From UBA8524 sp964215915 (GTDB lineage: Bacteria > Bacteroidota > Bacteroidia > UBA8524), in NCBI GenBank assembly GCA_964215915.1, contig CAXPEB010000077.1:1-58952 (forward strand): a stretch of 58,952 nt of DNA, in the 5' to 3' direction. Shown here one piece after another: positions 32,139 through 41,358 of the stretch. Under the pieces are notes generated by a model. It searched no databases. It was given only the letters and a program-made list of their open reading frames with translations, and was not told the DNA's origin. Position 1 is the first letter of the stretch. Every line of letters starts with the position of its first letter. The position numbers were made by a program, and so were the translations under genes.

Positions 32139-34598
32139 TCATTCCGGTATATCGTCTTCCCAATTGGGCACTTCGTCCTCTTTTTCCCCGTTATCTTCCT
32201 TCTTTCCAATGCCGAATTCCTGCTTCAGTATCTCTTTAACGGTTTTCCCCTCCTTTTTCATCTCCTGCTTGAAACTTTGCCGTGCTTTTTTCCGGTCGTG
32301 ACGGAAAGTGAGCTTATCGGGAGTGCCGCTCATCCGGATATGTGCCCGGATTCCTTCTTCCTCTTCCTCCTCAAATTCATCCGGGGTGTTCTGTCTGCGG
32401 TAACGACTGGCCAGCACGTCCCGCAGCTCCATTTCCAGGCTGTAGTCCATGAAGTTATCGAACTGGTGTTTCCCTTCTATCTTCAGGTTCAGGGCGTTGT
32501 TCCGGATCTCCATGGCAGGGATGAAGATGGTTTCGTCGCGGATTTCTATCTCATTTTTCAGCGTGCTGAAGCGGATATTTTTCAGGTCATCGACATGCAC
32601 GAAACGCGACAGAGCCATCATCGGTTCGTAGTCGTTCAGCTCTCCTTCTTCTATCTTCAGGTCGAGGAAGGCATAGAGGCTTTTCGACAGGAAGTTATTC
32701 CGGTGGTCGAGCAGGAAGCCGGCATCGACAATTCCGCTGAGCTTCCCGTTCAGGTTTTTTTCCGTGAGGTTGTCCTGGCCAAAGTTGTTGAACTCATGGA
32801 AGAGTCGGCGGATATTCACTTTTTCCAGCCGGGCATTCACCACTATGGGTTGTTCTCCGTTCGGGCGGATGCTCCAGTGGCCGTTCAGGGTAACCTTTCC
32901 CTCGCAGGAGTTAAAGGCCAGGCGTTTTACTTCCAGGTAATTGTTATGGATAACGGTACGCCCACGGATTTCGGAGGCGCTGAACTTCCCTACCTCCAAC
33001 TGTCCCAGTTCCACTTCGGCTTCCAGTCGGATGCGGCGGGGCAGGCTGAACCCGGAAGTGTCTGCCGGCTTTTCTCCTCCGCTTTCCGGCAGTTTCAGGC
33101 TCAGTTTGTTCATCTTCAGCCGACCCAGCAGGGTAAGCTCTTCGTCGTTGAAGAGGTAGGCCAGGAAATTTTTTGCCTGGCCCTGTACCTGCACCCGTTG
33201 ATTTTTCCAAGTGGCATCAAGCCGGTGAATGCGGCATAGCGACTGGTCGAGTTCGATAAAGGTATTGACCTCACTGAGCCGTTCTTCGGTGGAGTCTGAG
33301 CCGAAATTGAGTCCCGAGCCTTTGATCTTTCCATCCAGGAAAATGGAGCGGTACTTTTTGGGATCTTTGAGTTCACTGAGTTTGGCTCTAAGGGAGAGGT
33401 CGATATGGGTACGGCCGCTGCTTTCGTTGTAGCTGCCGAGGTCGGCGATACGTTTGAGGTTTTGCAGGTTGAACTCTCCCAAAAGGAAGGCATCGATGAA
33501 GGGGTCTTCGAACCCATCGAGCCGCAGCACTCCTTTGATCACATCGTCCATCAGCCGGGCCTGAAACTTTTCCAGGTGAAGCTGCTGTTTGTTTCCGGCG
33601 TAATCAAGGCGGCCCTTGAGGGTGATGCCGTTGAGCCCTTCCCCGAATTCGCGCAGGAACAGTTTTCCGTTATCGATGGAAAAGTCGGCATGGATGGAAA
33701 CCGGCTTCTTTTCTTTCTGCAGGATATTGCCTCGCAGGCGGATGAACCCGTTGCTTTCGTATTCTTCCAGCCGGTTGCGTGTTTCTCCGGGTAGCAGGCT
33801 GAGCAGCTGTTTGATTTCTGTTTTTTCGGTTTGTATGGATAGCTTTCCTTCGTTGTGGCTGAGTCCCCAGCGGCCGTTCAGTTCGAAAGCCAGGGCTTCC
33901 AGCCCGACAAAAGTCTTGTTGAAGCGGAGTTCTTCTTTTTTACGGTCGACTTCCAGCGAGCTGTTCAGGCGGATTTTCCGGGGGCTCAGACTGAATTCCT
34001 TGCTGGCATAACCCGTGAGCAGTTCGCCTTCCAGCGTGGTGCTGAAAACCTCTTCGCTGAAATTGCCGGAGCAGGTGAGGGCAGGGACCTCGCTGCTGAG
34101 AGTAAGGTTAGGGTTGCGGTAGCTGATCCGGACTTCCCGGAGGAGTACTTTTTTGAAACTCAGCTCTCCGCCACCTTCGGGAGTAGATGAGGTGTCGGGA
34201 GAGAGCACCTGGAAGTTCACTGTTCCTTTTTTGTTTTCGGCTAGGCTGAGGTAGCCCTTTTCCAGGATCAGGGATTTGATTTTGGCCTTTTTGCGAAGGA
34301 CATCCCAGAGGTTGAGGGTGAGGCTGATACGATCGAAGCGGGCGAGGGCGGAGTCGTTCACTGCTTCCGACTCTTGTACGGATACCTGGTGGAAGGAGAC
34401 GCTGGCCTGCGGGAATTCCCGGAAAACATCGAAGCGGATTTCTCCTACGCTGACATCGGTAGACAGGTGGCGGTTCACTTCGGTGATAACCTGTTGCTGG
34501 ATGGAGTCGGAAAAGGCATAGGCCAGGCCGATGGCAATAAGCAGAAGAGCCAGCGGAATGCCGGTGATCCAGGCCAGTATTTTGAGGAAACGCCGCAT
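32139..34598 (-). CDS. AsmA-family inner-membrane/periplasmic protein
   Basis: The protein of about 819 residues has one N-terminal membrane helix (WITGIPLALLLIAIGLAYAFS) and a long periplasmic beta-rich region. The AsmA hallmark follows the helix: LSTDVSVGEIRFDVFREFPQASVSFHQVSV. The C-terminal AsmA-like part contains GWFLLDHR-type and LNLKIEGKHQFDNFMDYSLEM segments, then a highly charged tail (EEEEEEG, KKEDNGEKEDE). AsmA-like proteins belong to the bridge-like lipid transfer group linked to outer-membrane lipid homeostasis. ATG 34598 is preferred over the preceding TTG. TATTTTTG at 34612-34619 is a likely -7 element. Confidence 0.85.
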   Translation of the reverse strand: MRRFLKILAWITGIPLALLLIAIGLAYAFSDSIQQQVITEVNRHLSTDVSVGEIRFDVFREFPQASVSFHQVSVQESEAVNDSALARFDRISLTLNLWDVLRKKAKIKSLILEKGYLSLAENKKGTVNFQVLSPDTSSTPEGGGELSFKKVLLREVRISYRNPNLTLSSEVPALTCSGNFSEEVFSTTLEGELLTGYASKEFSLSPRKIRLNSSLEVDRKKEELRFNKTFVGLEALAFELNGRWGLSHNEGKLSIQTEKTEIKQLLSLLPGETRNRLEEYESNGFIRLRGNILQKEKKPVSIHADFSIDNGKLFLREFGEGLNGITLKGRLDYAGNKQQLHLEKFQARLMDDVIKGVLRLDGFEDPFIDAFLLGEFNLQNLKRIADLGSYNESSGRTHIDLSLRAKLSELKDPKKYRSIFLDGKIKGSGLNFGSDSTEERLSEVNTFIELDQSLCRIHRLDATWKNQRVQVQGQAKNFLAYLFNDEELTLLGRLKMNKLSLKLPESGGEKPADTSGFSLPRRIRLEAEVELGQLEVGKFSASEIRGRTVIHNNYLEVKRLAFNSCEGKVTLNGHWSIRPNGEQPIVVNARLEKVNIRRLFHEFNNFGQDNLTEKNLNGKLSGIVDAGFLLDHRNNFLSKSLYAFLDLKIEEGELNDYEPMMALSRFVHVDDLKNIRFSTLKNEIEIRDETIFIPAMEIRNNALNLKIEGKHQFDNFMDYSLEMELRDVLASRYRRQNTPDEFEEEEEEGIRAHIRMSGTPDKLTFRHDRKKARQSFKQEMKKEGKTVKEILKQEFGIGKKEDNGEKEDEVPNWEDDIPE

Positions 34599-34611
34599 CA
34601 AAGAGAAAACG

Positions 34612-34619
34612 CAAAAATA
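34612..34619 (-). promoter_or_regulatory. -7 element for the AsmA-family gene
   Basis: The minus strand reads TATTTTTG, a TAnnTTTG match 13 bases before the ATG at 34598. No TTG lies at the -33 distance, where a T-rich stretch is present. Confidence 0.4.
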
Positions 34620-34666
34620 GAAAAGCGATTATGCAGGAAAAAAAATTAAAAAAAATTCCTGCCTGC

Positions 34667-34696
34667 TTGGAAATGTAATTCCCGATCGTATTTTTG
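34667..34696 (+). promoter_or_regulatory. Consensus promoter for tRNA-Val
   Basis: TTG (34667-34669), exactly 19 bases, then TATTTTTG (34689-34696), a textbook match to the Bacteroidota consensus. It lies 41 bases before the mature tRNA 5' end, leaving a short precursor leader. Confidence 0.75.
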
Positions 34697-34737
34697 CACT
34701 CCCTTAGCGCAGCGGCGGTAGGGGAAACGTTCTGAAA

Positions 34738-34812
34738 GGGAGTTTAGCTCAGTTGGTTCAGAGCATCTGCCTTACAAGCAGAGGGTCGGGGGTTCGAATC
34801 CCTCAACTCCCA
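34738..34812 (+). tRNA. tRNA-Val (anticodon UAC)
   Basis: The cloverleaf folds perfectly. The 7-bp acceptor is GGGAGTT with AACTCCC, discriminator A at 34812; the D arm is GCTC...GAGC; the anticodon stem TCTGC/GCAGA holds the loop CTTACAA, anticodon TAC; the variable loop is GGGTC; and the T arm is GGGGG-TTCGAAT-CCCTC. The 3' CCA is not encoded (ACAAA follows). A consensus promoter lies upstream and a strong terminator downstream, so it is a single-gene transcript. Confidence 0.97.
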
Positions 34813-34822
34813 CAAACAAAGG

Positions 34823-34852
34823 AAAGCCGGTCCGGAAAGGGTCGGCTTTTTT
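34823..34852 (+). terminator. Terminator of the tRNA-Val transcript
   Basis: An 11-bp stem with two G-U pairs (AAAGCCGGTCC with GGGTCGGCTTT) and a GGAAA loop, followed by T residues, begins 11 bases after the tRNA. Confidence 0.9.
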
Positions 34853-35396
34853 GTGTTAAAGGGATTTCCCAACTTTAATAGGATCAGGAACAAAACGGAT
34901 CAAAACAAAAAGTTGTGGGGACCTTAGTTATTCAAAAGAAGAGAACCCTATCCAACGAATCAAAAGAATGCCCATCGCCATAAGGAATAGGGTATTTGGG
35001 AATATTAAGCGTATATCTTTCTCCGCCGTCAGGCCGTTTTCCTGCAGCGCGTGCCGCAACAAAAGCGCGCGGGAGCTTGTGCGCCAAATCGCCTTAATCT
35101 TTTCTTATGAAACAGGAGGTTGCCTGTTCCGTTATCTTGAAAACCGAAGTTCTCCAAAGGAATACGGTCATGGAAAAGATTCCAGCGATGGCCAGGCTTT
35201 TGTTGCGGAGGGAGGCTGGTGCGGCGGGAAGGCGCCTTCAGGAAAAGGGTCCTTTTTTCGCCCATTTTTTAGACAAGTAAAAAATGGGCATCTAAGCAAG
35301 AATACAAGGATCGAATAGGATTCAACGGAAATGTCTCTCTGCCCACAGGTTTTGGTCTTGATCCTGCATTCCCTGTTTCTGAAAGGGCAAAGGCAC
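34853..35396. other. Non-coding stretch after tRNA-Val, possible decayed or repetitive element
   Basis: No credible gene lies in this stretch of about 540 bases. Open frames on both strands exist (for example minus 35265-35029 and plus 34968-35318) but have no start signals, no recognisable domains, and Cys/Arg/Pro-rich translations. Two inverted repeats are present: ACCCTAT (34945-34951) with ATAGGGT (34987-34993), and the perfect 11-bp pair at 35260-35289. The core (about 35020-35090) is G+C-rich with GCGCG blocks, unlike the A-rich flanks. A decayed tRNA-adjacent insertion or a family of genomic repeats would explain this, but neither is proven. Confidence 0.4.
35260..35289. repeat. Perfect 11-bp inverted repeat
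   Basis: GCCCATTTTTT (35260-35270) and AAAAAATGGGC (35279-35289) are exact reverse complements around an 8-base loop. The T-rich 3' part of the left arm makes it unlike a standard terminator; it could be an element terminus or a structured RNA. Confidence 0.75.
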
Positions 35397-35421
35397 AAAA
35401 AAAGCCGGCTATTAAGCCGGC
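35397..35421 (-). terminator. Terminator of the nqr operon
   Basis: On the minus strand the stem GCCGGCT/AGCCGGC with a four-base loop is followed by a run of seven T. It begins eight bases after the nqrF stop. Confidence 0.9.
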
Positions 35422-35429
35422 CTGTATGA

Positions 35430-36746
35430 TTAGCCTCCGAAGTCGTCGAAGGAAACATTCTCAGGTGGTACTCCCCAGTCGTCGCACATTTTCAGTACGG
35501 CTTGGTTCATAAGAGGAGGTCCGCAGAAATAGAACTCAATATCTTCCGGAGCCGCGTGTTTGCTCAGGTAGTTGTCGATCAGAGCCTGGTGAACGAATCC
35601 AACAAACCCATCCCCTTCGTCTTCAATCGAAGACTTTGCTTTCCAGTTGTCTTCCGGCAGAGGCTCGGAAAGTACGATGTGGAAGCTGAAGTTCGGGAAT
35701 TCCTTTTCGATCTCACGGAAGTCATCGATATAAAACAGCTCTCGCTTGGAACGACCTCCATACCAGAAGCTCACTTTCCGGTTTCTTTCTTTCAGCGTAT
35801 GGAAGAGGTGGAAAAGGTGAGACCGCAGCGGGGCCATACCTGCACCACCGCCCACATAAATCATCTCGGCTCCGGTGTCCTTGATAAAGAATTCACCGTA
35901 TGGTCCGGAGATGGTTACCTTATCTCCCGGTTTTTGATCAAACACATAGGAAGAGCAAATACCCGGGTTCACATCCATCCAGCCGTTTTTGGAACGGTCC
36001 CAGGGCGGAGTGGCAATACGGATATTCAGCATGATGATATTTCCTTCGGCCGGGTGGTTGGCCATGGAATAGGCCCGGAAGATCGGCTCCGGGTTCTTCA
36101 TCTTCAGATCCCAGAGTTTGAATTTATCCCATTCCGCCTGGAATTCATCCGGTGCTTTACCCATTCTCGGGTGTGAAGTGATGTCGATATTTTTGAAATC
36201 CACTTCGCAGGGAGGAACATCCACCTGGATATATCCGCCCGCCTCGAAATCAAGGGTTTCGCCTTCAGGCAGTCTTACCACAAATTCTTTGATAAAGGAG
36301 GCCACGTTGTAGTTGGATACCACTTCGCACTCCCATTTCTTGATCCCGAATACCTCTTCCGGTATATGGATCTTCATGTCATTTTTCACCTTCACCTGGC
36401 AGGCCAGACGGTAATGTTCCTTCTGCTGGCGACGGTTGATATGACCGGTTTCCGTAGGCAGTATCTCCCCTCCTCCTTCGGTGATCTGGCACTTGCACAT
36501 GGCACAGGTACCCCCGCCACCGCAGGCAGACGGAAGGAAAAGTTTTTCGTTGGACAGCGCGGAAAGCAAGGTGCCACCTGCCGGTACGGTAATGGTTTTT
36601 TCGTCGTTGATGAGGATCTTGACATCGCCCTGCTGCACCAGCTTTTTGGCAGCAGCCTGAAGCATCAGCACCAACAGGATAATTACCAGGGTAAAGATTA
36701 CCGCGCTGGCAAGAACGATGGCTATATTGATTTCAAGTAGTACCAT
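35430..36746 (-). CDS. nqrF: Na+-NQR subunit F (NADH dehydrogenase, FAD, 2Fe-2S)
   Basis: NADH entry subunit of the sodium-pumping NADH:quinone oxidoreductase. One N-terminal membrane helix (AIVLASAVIFTLVIILLVLML) precedes a plant-type ferredoxin domain with cluster cysteines in SACGGGGTCAMCKC and a fourth in RLACQVKV. The FAD-binding motif RAYSMAN and GPYGEFF follow, then the NADH-binding domain (YVGGGAGMAPLRSHLFHL, FYFCGPPLMNQAV) ending in FDDFGG. The length of 438 residues fits. It is the last gene of the operon, 12 bases after nqrE. Confidence 0.97.
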   Translation of the reverse strand: MVLLEINIAIVLASAVIFTLVIILLVLMLQAAAKKLVQQGDVKILINDEKTITVPAGGTLLSALSNEKLFLPSACGGGGTCAMCKCQITEGGGEILPTETGHINRRQQKEHYRLACQVKVKNDMKIHIPEEVFGIKKWECEVVSNYNVASFIKEFVVRLPEGETLDFEAGGYIQVDVPPCEVDFKNIDITSHPRMGKAPDEFQAEWDKFKLWDLKMKNPEPIFRAYSMANHPAEGNIIMLNIRIATPPWDRSKNGWMDVNPGICSSYVFDQKPGDKVTISGPYGEFFIKDTGAEMIYVGGGAGMAPLRSHLFHLFHTLKERNRKVSFWYGGRSKRELFYIDDFREIEKEFPNFSFHIVLSEPLPEDNWKAKSSIEDEGDGFVGFVHQALIDNYLSKHAAPEDIEFYFCGPPLMNQAVLKMCDDWGVPPENVSFDDFGG

Positions 36747-36758
36747 GATTCAATTTTC

Positions 36759-37376
36759 TTAGATGCTGAATCCCATAAAGCTGAGGAATCCGAATGACAT
36801 CAATCCGACAATAATAAAGGTGATACCCAGTCCGCGCAGAGGTGCCGGTACCTGGGAGTATTTCAATTTTTCACGTATTGCAGCCAGGGCCACAACGGCA
36901 AGGAACCAACCGATACCGGAACCCAGTCCGAAGGTAGTGGCCTCCGCCAGGTTATACGGGCGACCGATCATAAACAGGGCTCCTCCGAGGATGGAGCAGT
37001 TTACCGCGATCAGGGGAAGGAAAATCCCGAGAGCGGCATACAAGGCCGGGGAAAGTTTCTCCACCGCCATTTCGGTAAGCTGCACAAAGGCAGCAATAAC
37101 CGAGATATAAATGATCAATCCGATAAAGCTCAGGTCAATGTCTTTCAGGGCATCTATGCCGGTCCAGGCCATAGCTCCCGGTTTCAGGAAGTAGTTATAG
37201 ACAAGCCAGTTCAGAGGAATGGTGATACCCAGTACAAAGATTACCGCAGCACCCAGTCCGATAGCTGTTTTTACTTTTTTCGATACAGCCAGGTACGAAC
37301 ACATACCCAGGAAGTAGGCGAAGATCATGTTGTCGACAAAGATCGACCGAACACCTATGCTGATTAAGTTTTCCAT
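36759..37376 (-). CDS. nqrE: Na+-NQR subunit E
   Basis: This 205-residue protein has about six membrane helices and is paralogous to NqrD. It contributes to the intramembrane [2Fe-2S] site at the interface with NqrD. Typical segments are FVDNMIFAYFLGMCSYLAVSKKVKTA, LVYNYFLKPGA, and AVNCSILGGALFM with the conserved cysteine. ATG 37376 (MENLISIGV) is the right start; the longer open frame overlaps nqrD. It lies 19 bases after nqrD. Confidence 0.97.
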   Translation of the reverse strand: MENLISIGVRSIFVDNMIFAYFLGMCSYLAVSKKVKTAIGLGAAVIFVLGITIPLNWLVYNYFLKPGAMAWTGIDALKDIDLSFIGLIIYISVIAAFVQLTEMAVEKLSPALYAALGIFLPLIAVNCSILGGALFMIGRPYNLAEATTFGLGSGIGWFLAVVALAAIREKLKYSQVPAPLRGLGITFIIVGLMSFGFLSFMGFSI

Positions 37377-37395
37377 GTTGTTGTCTCCTTTGTCC

Positions 37396-38061
37396 TTATT
37401 CTGTTTCCACCATTCCGTTACGTGCACGCTGAGCCCAGATCACCAGACCGATTACGATACAGGCTCCTACCGGGTAAACCATCACGCCGTTTCCGATGTA
37501 ATTGATGCCCATCGCTTCGAATACCTTAAACCCGAACACGGAGCCTGATCCCAGCAATTCGCGGAAGAAGGCTACCACCATCAGGATGGCACCGTAACCG
37601 ATTCCGTTTCCGATTCCGTCGATCAGGGATGGGAAGGGTTTATTGCCCATGGCAAATGCTTCCAGTCGTCCCATTACAATACAGTTGGTTACGATCAGTC
37701 CCACAAACACGGAAAGCTGTTTGGACACATCGTAGAAATAGGCTTTCAATACCTGATCCACCAGGATCACGAAAGACGAAACCACGGCAAGTTGCACAAT
37801 GATCCGCACCCGTGCCGGAATGGCATTCCGGAGCAGGGATATGAACAGGTTCGACATCATGGTCACAAAGATCACCCCGAGTGACATGAAGAATGCCGGT
37901 TTCATCTGTACCGTAACCGCCAATGCCGAACAGATACCGAGTACCTGCACCGTGATGGGGTTATTGCTGTCCAGAGGATCGGAAAGCAACTTGCGCTCTT
38001 TTCTCCCGAATACGGGTTGCGCAGGGGTTGCGGCCTTTTTTTCTTCAGTTGCTGTTGCCAT
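37396..38061 (-). CDS. nqrD: Na+-NQR subunit D
   Basis: This integral membrane subunit has 221 residues and about six helices. It includes DSNNPITVQVLGICSALAVT, SVFVGLIVTNCIVMGRLEAFA with the conserved Cys, and SLIDGIGNGIGYGAILM. A hydrophilic N-terminal extension of about 25 residues (ATEEKKAATPAQPVFGRKER) is somewhat longer than in proteobacterial enzymes, as in other Bacteroidota. It lies five bases after nqrC. Confidence 0.97.
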   Translation of the reverse strand: MATATEEKKAATPAQPVFGRKERKLLSDPLDSNNPITVQVLGICSALAVTVQMKPAFFMSLGVIFVTMMSNLFISLLRNAIPARVRIIVQLAVVSSFVILVDQVLKAYFYDVSKQLSVFVGLIVTNCIVMGRLEAFAMGNKPFPSLIDGIGNGIGYGAILMVVAFFRELLGSGSVFGFKVFEAMGINYIGNGVMVYPVGACIVIGLVIWAQRARNGMVETE

Positions 38062-38066
38062 GCCTT

Positions 38067-38825
38067 TTAGTTGATTGTGGCGGTAGCGCCTTTTTGGTTG
38101 TTGAAATAGTTTATGTACGCCTGAAAATACGTTTCAAGCATTGCATTTACTCCTTTTGCGGTAAGGGTAGCTCCCGACATCCCATCGACTTTATGCGGTT
38201 TGTCTTCGAAGGCTGCGATACTTTTATCTCCTCCGCCGTTCTCGCCTTTCATCATCGTCACGGAAACCACGTCGCCACCTTCACCCCGTATGGTTTTACC
38301 CACATAACGGCTCTGGATCTCATCGGTGGTGATCCGTGCACCCAGTCCGGGAGTTTCTCCTTTATGATCAAACACAACTCCTTTGATAGTGTTCATATCG
38401 CTTTCCAGGGCTACGTATCCCCAGATATTGTCCCAGAGACCGAATCCATAAGTAGGAAGTACGTAATACTCCACTTCTCCCGATTCTCCGGAAATGGTAT
38501 ACAAGGGCAGGATACGTTCGGACAATTCCTTTTTGTATTCTTTGGCAATGTCTACGTCTTCCGCTTTCCGGTCAACGGCCTGGCCTTCAAAGTTCACCAC
38601 AATGGGTTTCACCTTGGCGGCATAGGTTTCATTTACCTTCTCTTTATCCATTGCACTTACGGCTTCTTTACCGAGGAAGGTGGAAAGGATGAACTGCTTT
38701 TTTTCGAATGCCACATTCGCGGCCTGCTTGTCCTTCAATGACTCGTAGGTGAGTGAGAGGACCACGGCACAGATCAGCGTCAGCGCCGTGATGAACATCA
38801 GAATATAGGAATTAGACCGTTGCAC
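38067..38825 (-). CDS. nqrC: Na+-NQR subunit C (covalent FMN)
   Basis: This periplasmic flavoprotein is anchored by an N-terminal helix (YILMFITALTLICAVVLSL). FMN is attached by ApbE through a phosphoester to the Thr of the motif DGMSGATLT; here it is Thr220. GETPGLGARI and FGLWDNIWGYVALESD are other family signatures. The 252-residue length is usual. It overlaps nqrB by 14 bases. The ApbE flavin transferase gene is not in the window. Confidence 0.97.
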   Translation of the reverse strand: MQRSNSYILMFITALTLICAVVLSLTYESLKDKQAANVAFEKKQFILSTFLGKEAVSAMDKEKVNETYAAKVKPIVVNFEGQAVDRKAEDVDIAKEYKKELSERILPLYTISGESGEVEYYVLPTYGFGLWDNIWGYVALESDMNTIKGVVFDHKGETPGLGARITTDEIQSRYVGKTIRGEGGDVVSVTMMKGENGGGDKSIAAFEDKPHKVDGMSGATLTAKGVNAMLETYFQAYINYFNNQKGATATIN

Positions 38826-39975
38826 GTTTCAATCTCCTTTTCTTGTTGGATTCAATTACAAAATAGTCGATCAGCGGGGCCAGTACGTTCATCAGCAGGA
38901 TAGCCATCATCATTCCTTCCGGATAGGCCGGGTTGGCTACCCGGATCATCACGGTAAGGATACCGATAAGCAATCCATAAATGATCTTCCCTTTCTCCGT
39001 CTGAGAAGCCGAAACCGGGTCGGTGGCCATGTAAACGGCACCGAAGGCAAAGCCACCCATAAGCAGGTGCTGGTAGGCAGGAATATCCAGGAATGTGGTT
39101 CCTCCGACCCAATTGAAGATAGTACCCATGATCAATCCTCCGGCAAATACGGAAGTCATGATCTTCCAGCTTCCGATTCCGGTTATGATAAGAATAGCCG
39201 CACCGATCAAACAGGCCAGCACGGATGTTTCTCCGATTGATCCGATCTCAGTACCGATAAACATCTCCCAGGGAGTATATACCGGCTGACTTTGTTCGGC
39301 CAGGCGGCCCAGGGACGTAGCCCCGGTAAACCCGTCGGCAAGTGTAGCCCGGTCGCCCATAAACCAAACCGCTTCACCGCTACTCATAAACTCTCCCGAC
39401 ATGTATGCGGGATACGCAAAGAAGAGGAACACACGGGCGGTAAGGGCCGGGTTAAGCAGGTTCATTCCGGTACCCCCGAATACTTCTTTACCGATGATCA
39501 CGGAAAAAGCGGTACCGAGAGCCACCATCCAAAGCGGAATAGTCGGCGGAAGGCAAAGCGGAATAAGCATCCCGGTAACCAGGAAGCCTTCGTTCACCGG
39601 ATGCCCTTTAATCTGACAGGCGGCAAACTCAATTCCCAGACCTACCACATAGGATACTACCACGATGGGAAGCACCTGGATAGCTCCATAGATGAAGTTC
39701 TGCATCAGGGTACTGCTTTCTCCCATTGAGAGATAATGCTGGTACCCCACGTTCCACATACCGAAAAGTAATACGGGCAGCATGGATACTACTACCGTAA
39801 ACATGGTTCGTTTCAGGTCTATTCCGTCACGCACGTGAACTTTGCCGTGAGTGGTATGGCCCGGAACGAATAAAAAGGTTTCAAACGCATCGAAGGTCGA
39901 ATGCAGGAAGTGAAGCTTTCCTCCCTTTTCGAAATTGGGCTTCAGGTTGTCGAGGGTTTTTCTTAAAAACTTCAT
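38812..39975 (-). CDS. nqrB: Na+-NQR subunit B (covalent FMN, riboflavin, Na+ pathway)
   Basis: The 387-residue membrane subunit has about ten helices and forms the main Na+ path. The flavinylation motif is FTGATS with acceptor Thr220. Other segments are GHPVNEGFLVTGMLIPLCLPP, FGGTGMNLLNPALTARVFLFFAYP, and GGFAFGAVYMATDPVSASQTEKGK. It overlaps nqrA by one base (TAATG) and nqrC by 14 bases, so the subunits are translationally coupled. Confidence 0.97.
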   Translation of the reverse strand: MKFLRKTLDNLKPNFEKGGKLHFLHSTFDAFETFLFVPGHTTHGKVHVRDGIDLKRTMFTVVVSMLPVLLFGMWNVGYQHYLSMGESSTLMQNFIYGAIQVLPIVVVSYVVGLGIEFAACQIKGHPVNEGFLVTGMLIPLCLPPTIPLWMVALGTAFSVIIGKEVFGGTGMNLLNPALTARVFLFFAYPAYMSGEFMSSGEAVWFMGDRATLADGFTGATSLGRLAEQSQPVYTPWEMFIGTEIGSIGETSVLACLIGAAILIITGIGSWKIMTSVFAGGLIMGTIFNWVGGTTFLDIPAYQHLLMGGFAFGAVYMATDPVSASQTEKGKIIYGLLIGILTVMIRVANPAYPEGMMMAILLMNVLAPLIDYFVIESNKKRRLKRATV

Positions 39976-41321
39976 TATCCTTCTTTTTCAATCAAAGCCA
40001 AACCATCGGAAAGTATGTCCTGCACCGGCATTTTCGAAGTACATACGAACTCACAAAGCGACAGGTCTTCTTCCACTACTTCATAAATGCCAAGGGCCTC
40101 CATGGCTTCCAGGTCTCCGGCCATACAGGCTTTTAACAACTGAACCGGGTAAAGGTCCATAGGAAGCACTTTTTCATATTCATTGGTCACCACATAGGCA
40201 CGTTCTTCCCCGTGCATGCTGGTATTCACCTTGTATTTTTTACCTGGCATGAGGTAAGAAAGGAAGGTCTTAGAGATACTCGGGCGGGAATAAGTAGGAA
40301 TCAGCCACCCCAGGAACTCAGGGTCATCTCCTTCCGGAATTACCGTAACCTGGTGATCGAAATAACCCAGGTATCCGTTTTCGTTACAGGCCGTACCCAT
40401 GAGTACATTACCCGAAATGATCCGGTTATTACCTTCACTTATCCGGTCTTTCAGCAGGGTATCCAGGCAAGCGCCCAGGCGCAGCTTGGCATATCCGGCA
40501 GATTTCACCTCCGAACCGCAGAGTGCGATCACGCGCTCCGGATCAAAAATCCCATCGGTGAAAAGTTTACCGAGAGTGGCAAGGTCCTGGGCATTGATTG
40601 TCCATACGACCTCTCCTTTGTTGATAGGAGCTATATGATGAATCTGAACCCCAACGTTACCGGCAGGATGCGGACCACTGAAATAGTATTTCTCCACGCC
40701 ATGTAGCCCGTCGAAGGTGCTGTTATCGGCTTTGTGCTTCAGTCCGAGGAAAACCTTTCCGTCAGTCAGCATAGCCAGGGCATTGATCCCGGCCTGCAGA
40801 TGCGGTTGTCTTCCTTTGAGTGCATAATTCAGGTCGGTAGCCAGCGGCGCAGAATCAAACCCGGAAATAAAAATATTCCTTGGGGTAAGCTCGGAGTTTG
40901 CGATGCTGTTATACGGCCGTTGGCGCAGGAAGGTCCAGGCCCCGCTTTTCAGCAGCAGCTCTTTTACTCCGTTGCGCCCGAGGCTTTTCGGGTCGCTTTG
41001 TCCGAATTGTTCATACGTGTTGCTGGAATCGGCAAGTATCCTTACCTCCATGATTCGTCTCTTTTCTCCGCGAACAATCTCAACCACTTCACCGCTCACC
41101 GGAGAGGTGAACATGACCTTGGGTTGGTTTTTCGCAAAAAAGAGGGGGGTTCCGCATTTTACTTCGCTGCCAACTTCCACCTGAAGTTTAGGTGTCAACC
41201 CCTTGATATCCGGGGGTTGAATGGCGTAAGTTTTTGGAGCTTCGAAGCTGATCGTCTCCTTTGCAGCTTCTCCAACGAGTTTAATGTCGTAGCCCTTTGA
41301 GAGTCTGATTAGATTTGCCAT
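39975..41321 (-). CDS. nqrA: Na+-NQR subunit A
   Basis: This 448-residue soluble peripheral subunit on the cytoplasmic side is the first gene of the operon. Family segments are the biotinyl/RnfC-like start with VEVGSEVKCGTPLFFAKNQP and VMFTSPVSGEVVEIVRGEKRRI, then IFISGFDSAPLATDLNYAL, GTACNENGYLGYFDHQVTVIPEG and STSMHGEERAYVVTNEYEKVLPMDLYP-like text near the end. A consensus promoter and a possible structured leader lie upstream. Confidence 0.97.
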   Translation of the reverse strand: MANLIRLSKGYDIKLVGEAAKETISFEAPKTYAIQPPDIKGLTPKLQVEVGSEVKCGTPLFFAKNQPKVMFTSPVSGEVVEIVRGEKRRIMEVRILADSSNTYEQFGQSDPKSLGRNGVKELLLKSGAWTFLRQRPYNSIANSELTPRNIFISGFDSAPLATDLNYALKGRQPHLQAGINALAMLTDGKVFLGLKHKADNSTFDGLHGVEKYYFSGPHPAGNVGVQIHHIAPINKGEVVWTINAQDLATLGKLFTDGIFDPERVIALCGSEVKSAGYAKLRLGACLDTLLKDRISEGNNRIISGNVLMGTACNENGYLGYFDHQVTVIPEGDDPEFLGWLIPTYSRPSISKTFLSYLMPGKKYKVNTSMHGEERAYVVTNEYEKVLPMDLYPVQLLKACMAGDLEAMEALGIYEVVEEDLSLCEFVCTSKMPVQDILSDGLALIEKEG

Positions 41322-41358
41322 CTGACGTTTTCGTCGCCTACTGTTTTTAAACGTTAAT

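Noticed and set aside
34738..34812. Protein-coding reading of the tRNA region (minus-strand RDSNPRPSACKAD-type peptide)
   Set aside because: This peptide is a well-known artefact of translating tRNA genes; the cloverleaf explains the sequence.
35029..35265. Cys/Arg-rich 78-codon minus-strand frame after the tRNA
   Set aside because: No start signal, promoter or domain was seen; treated as part of a non-coding stretch that may be repetitive.
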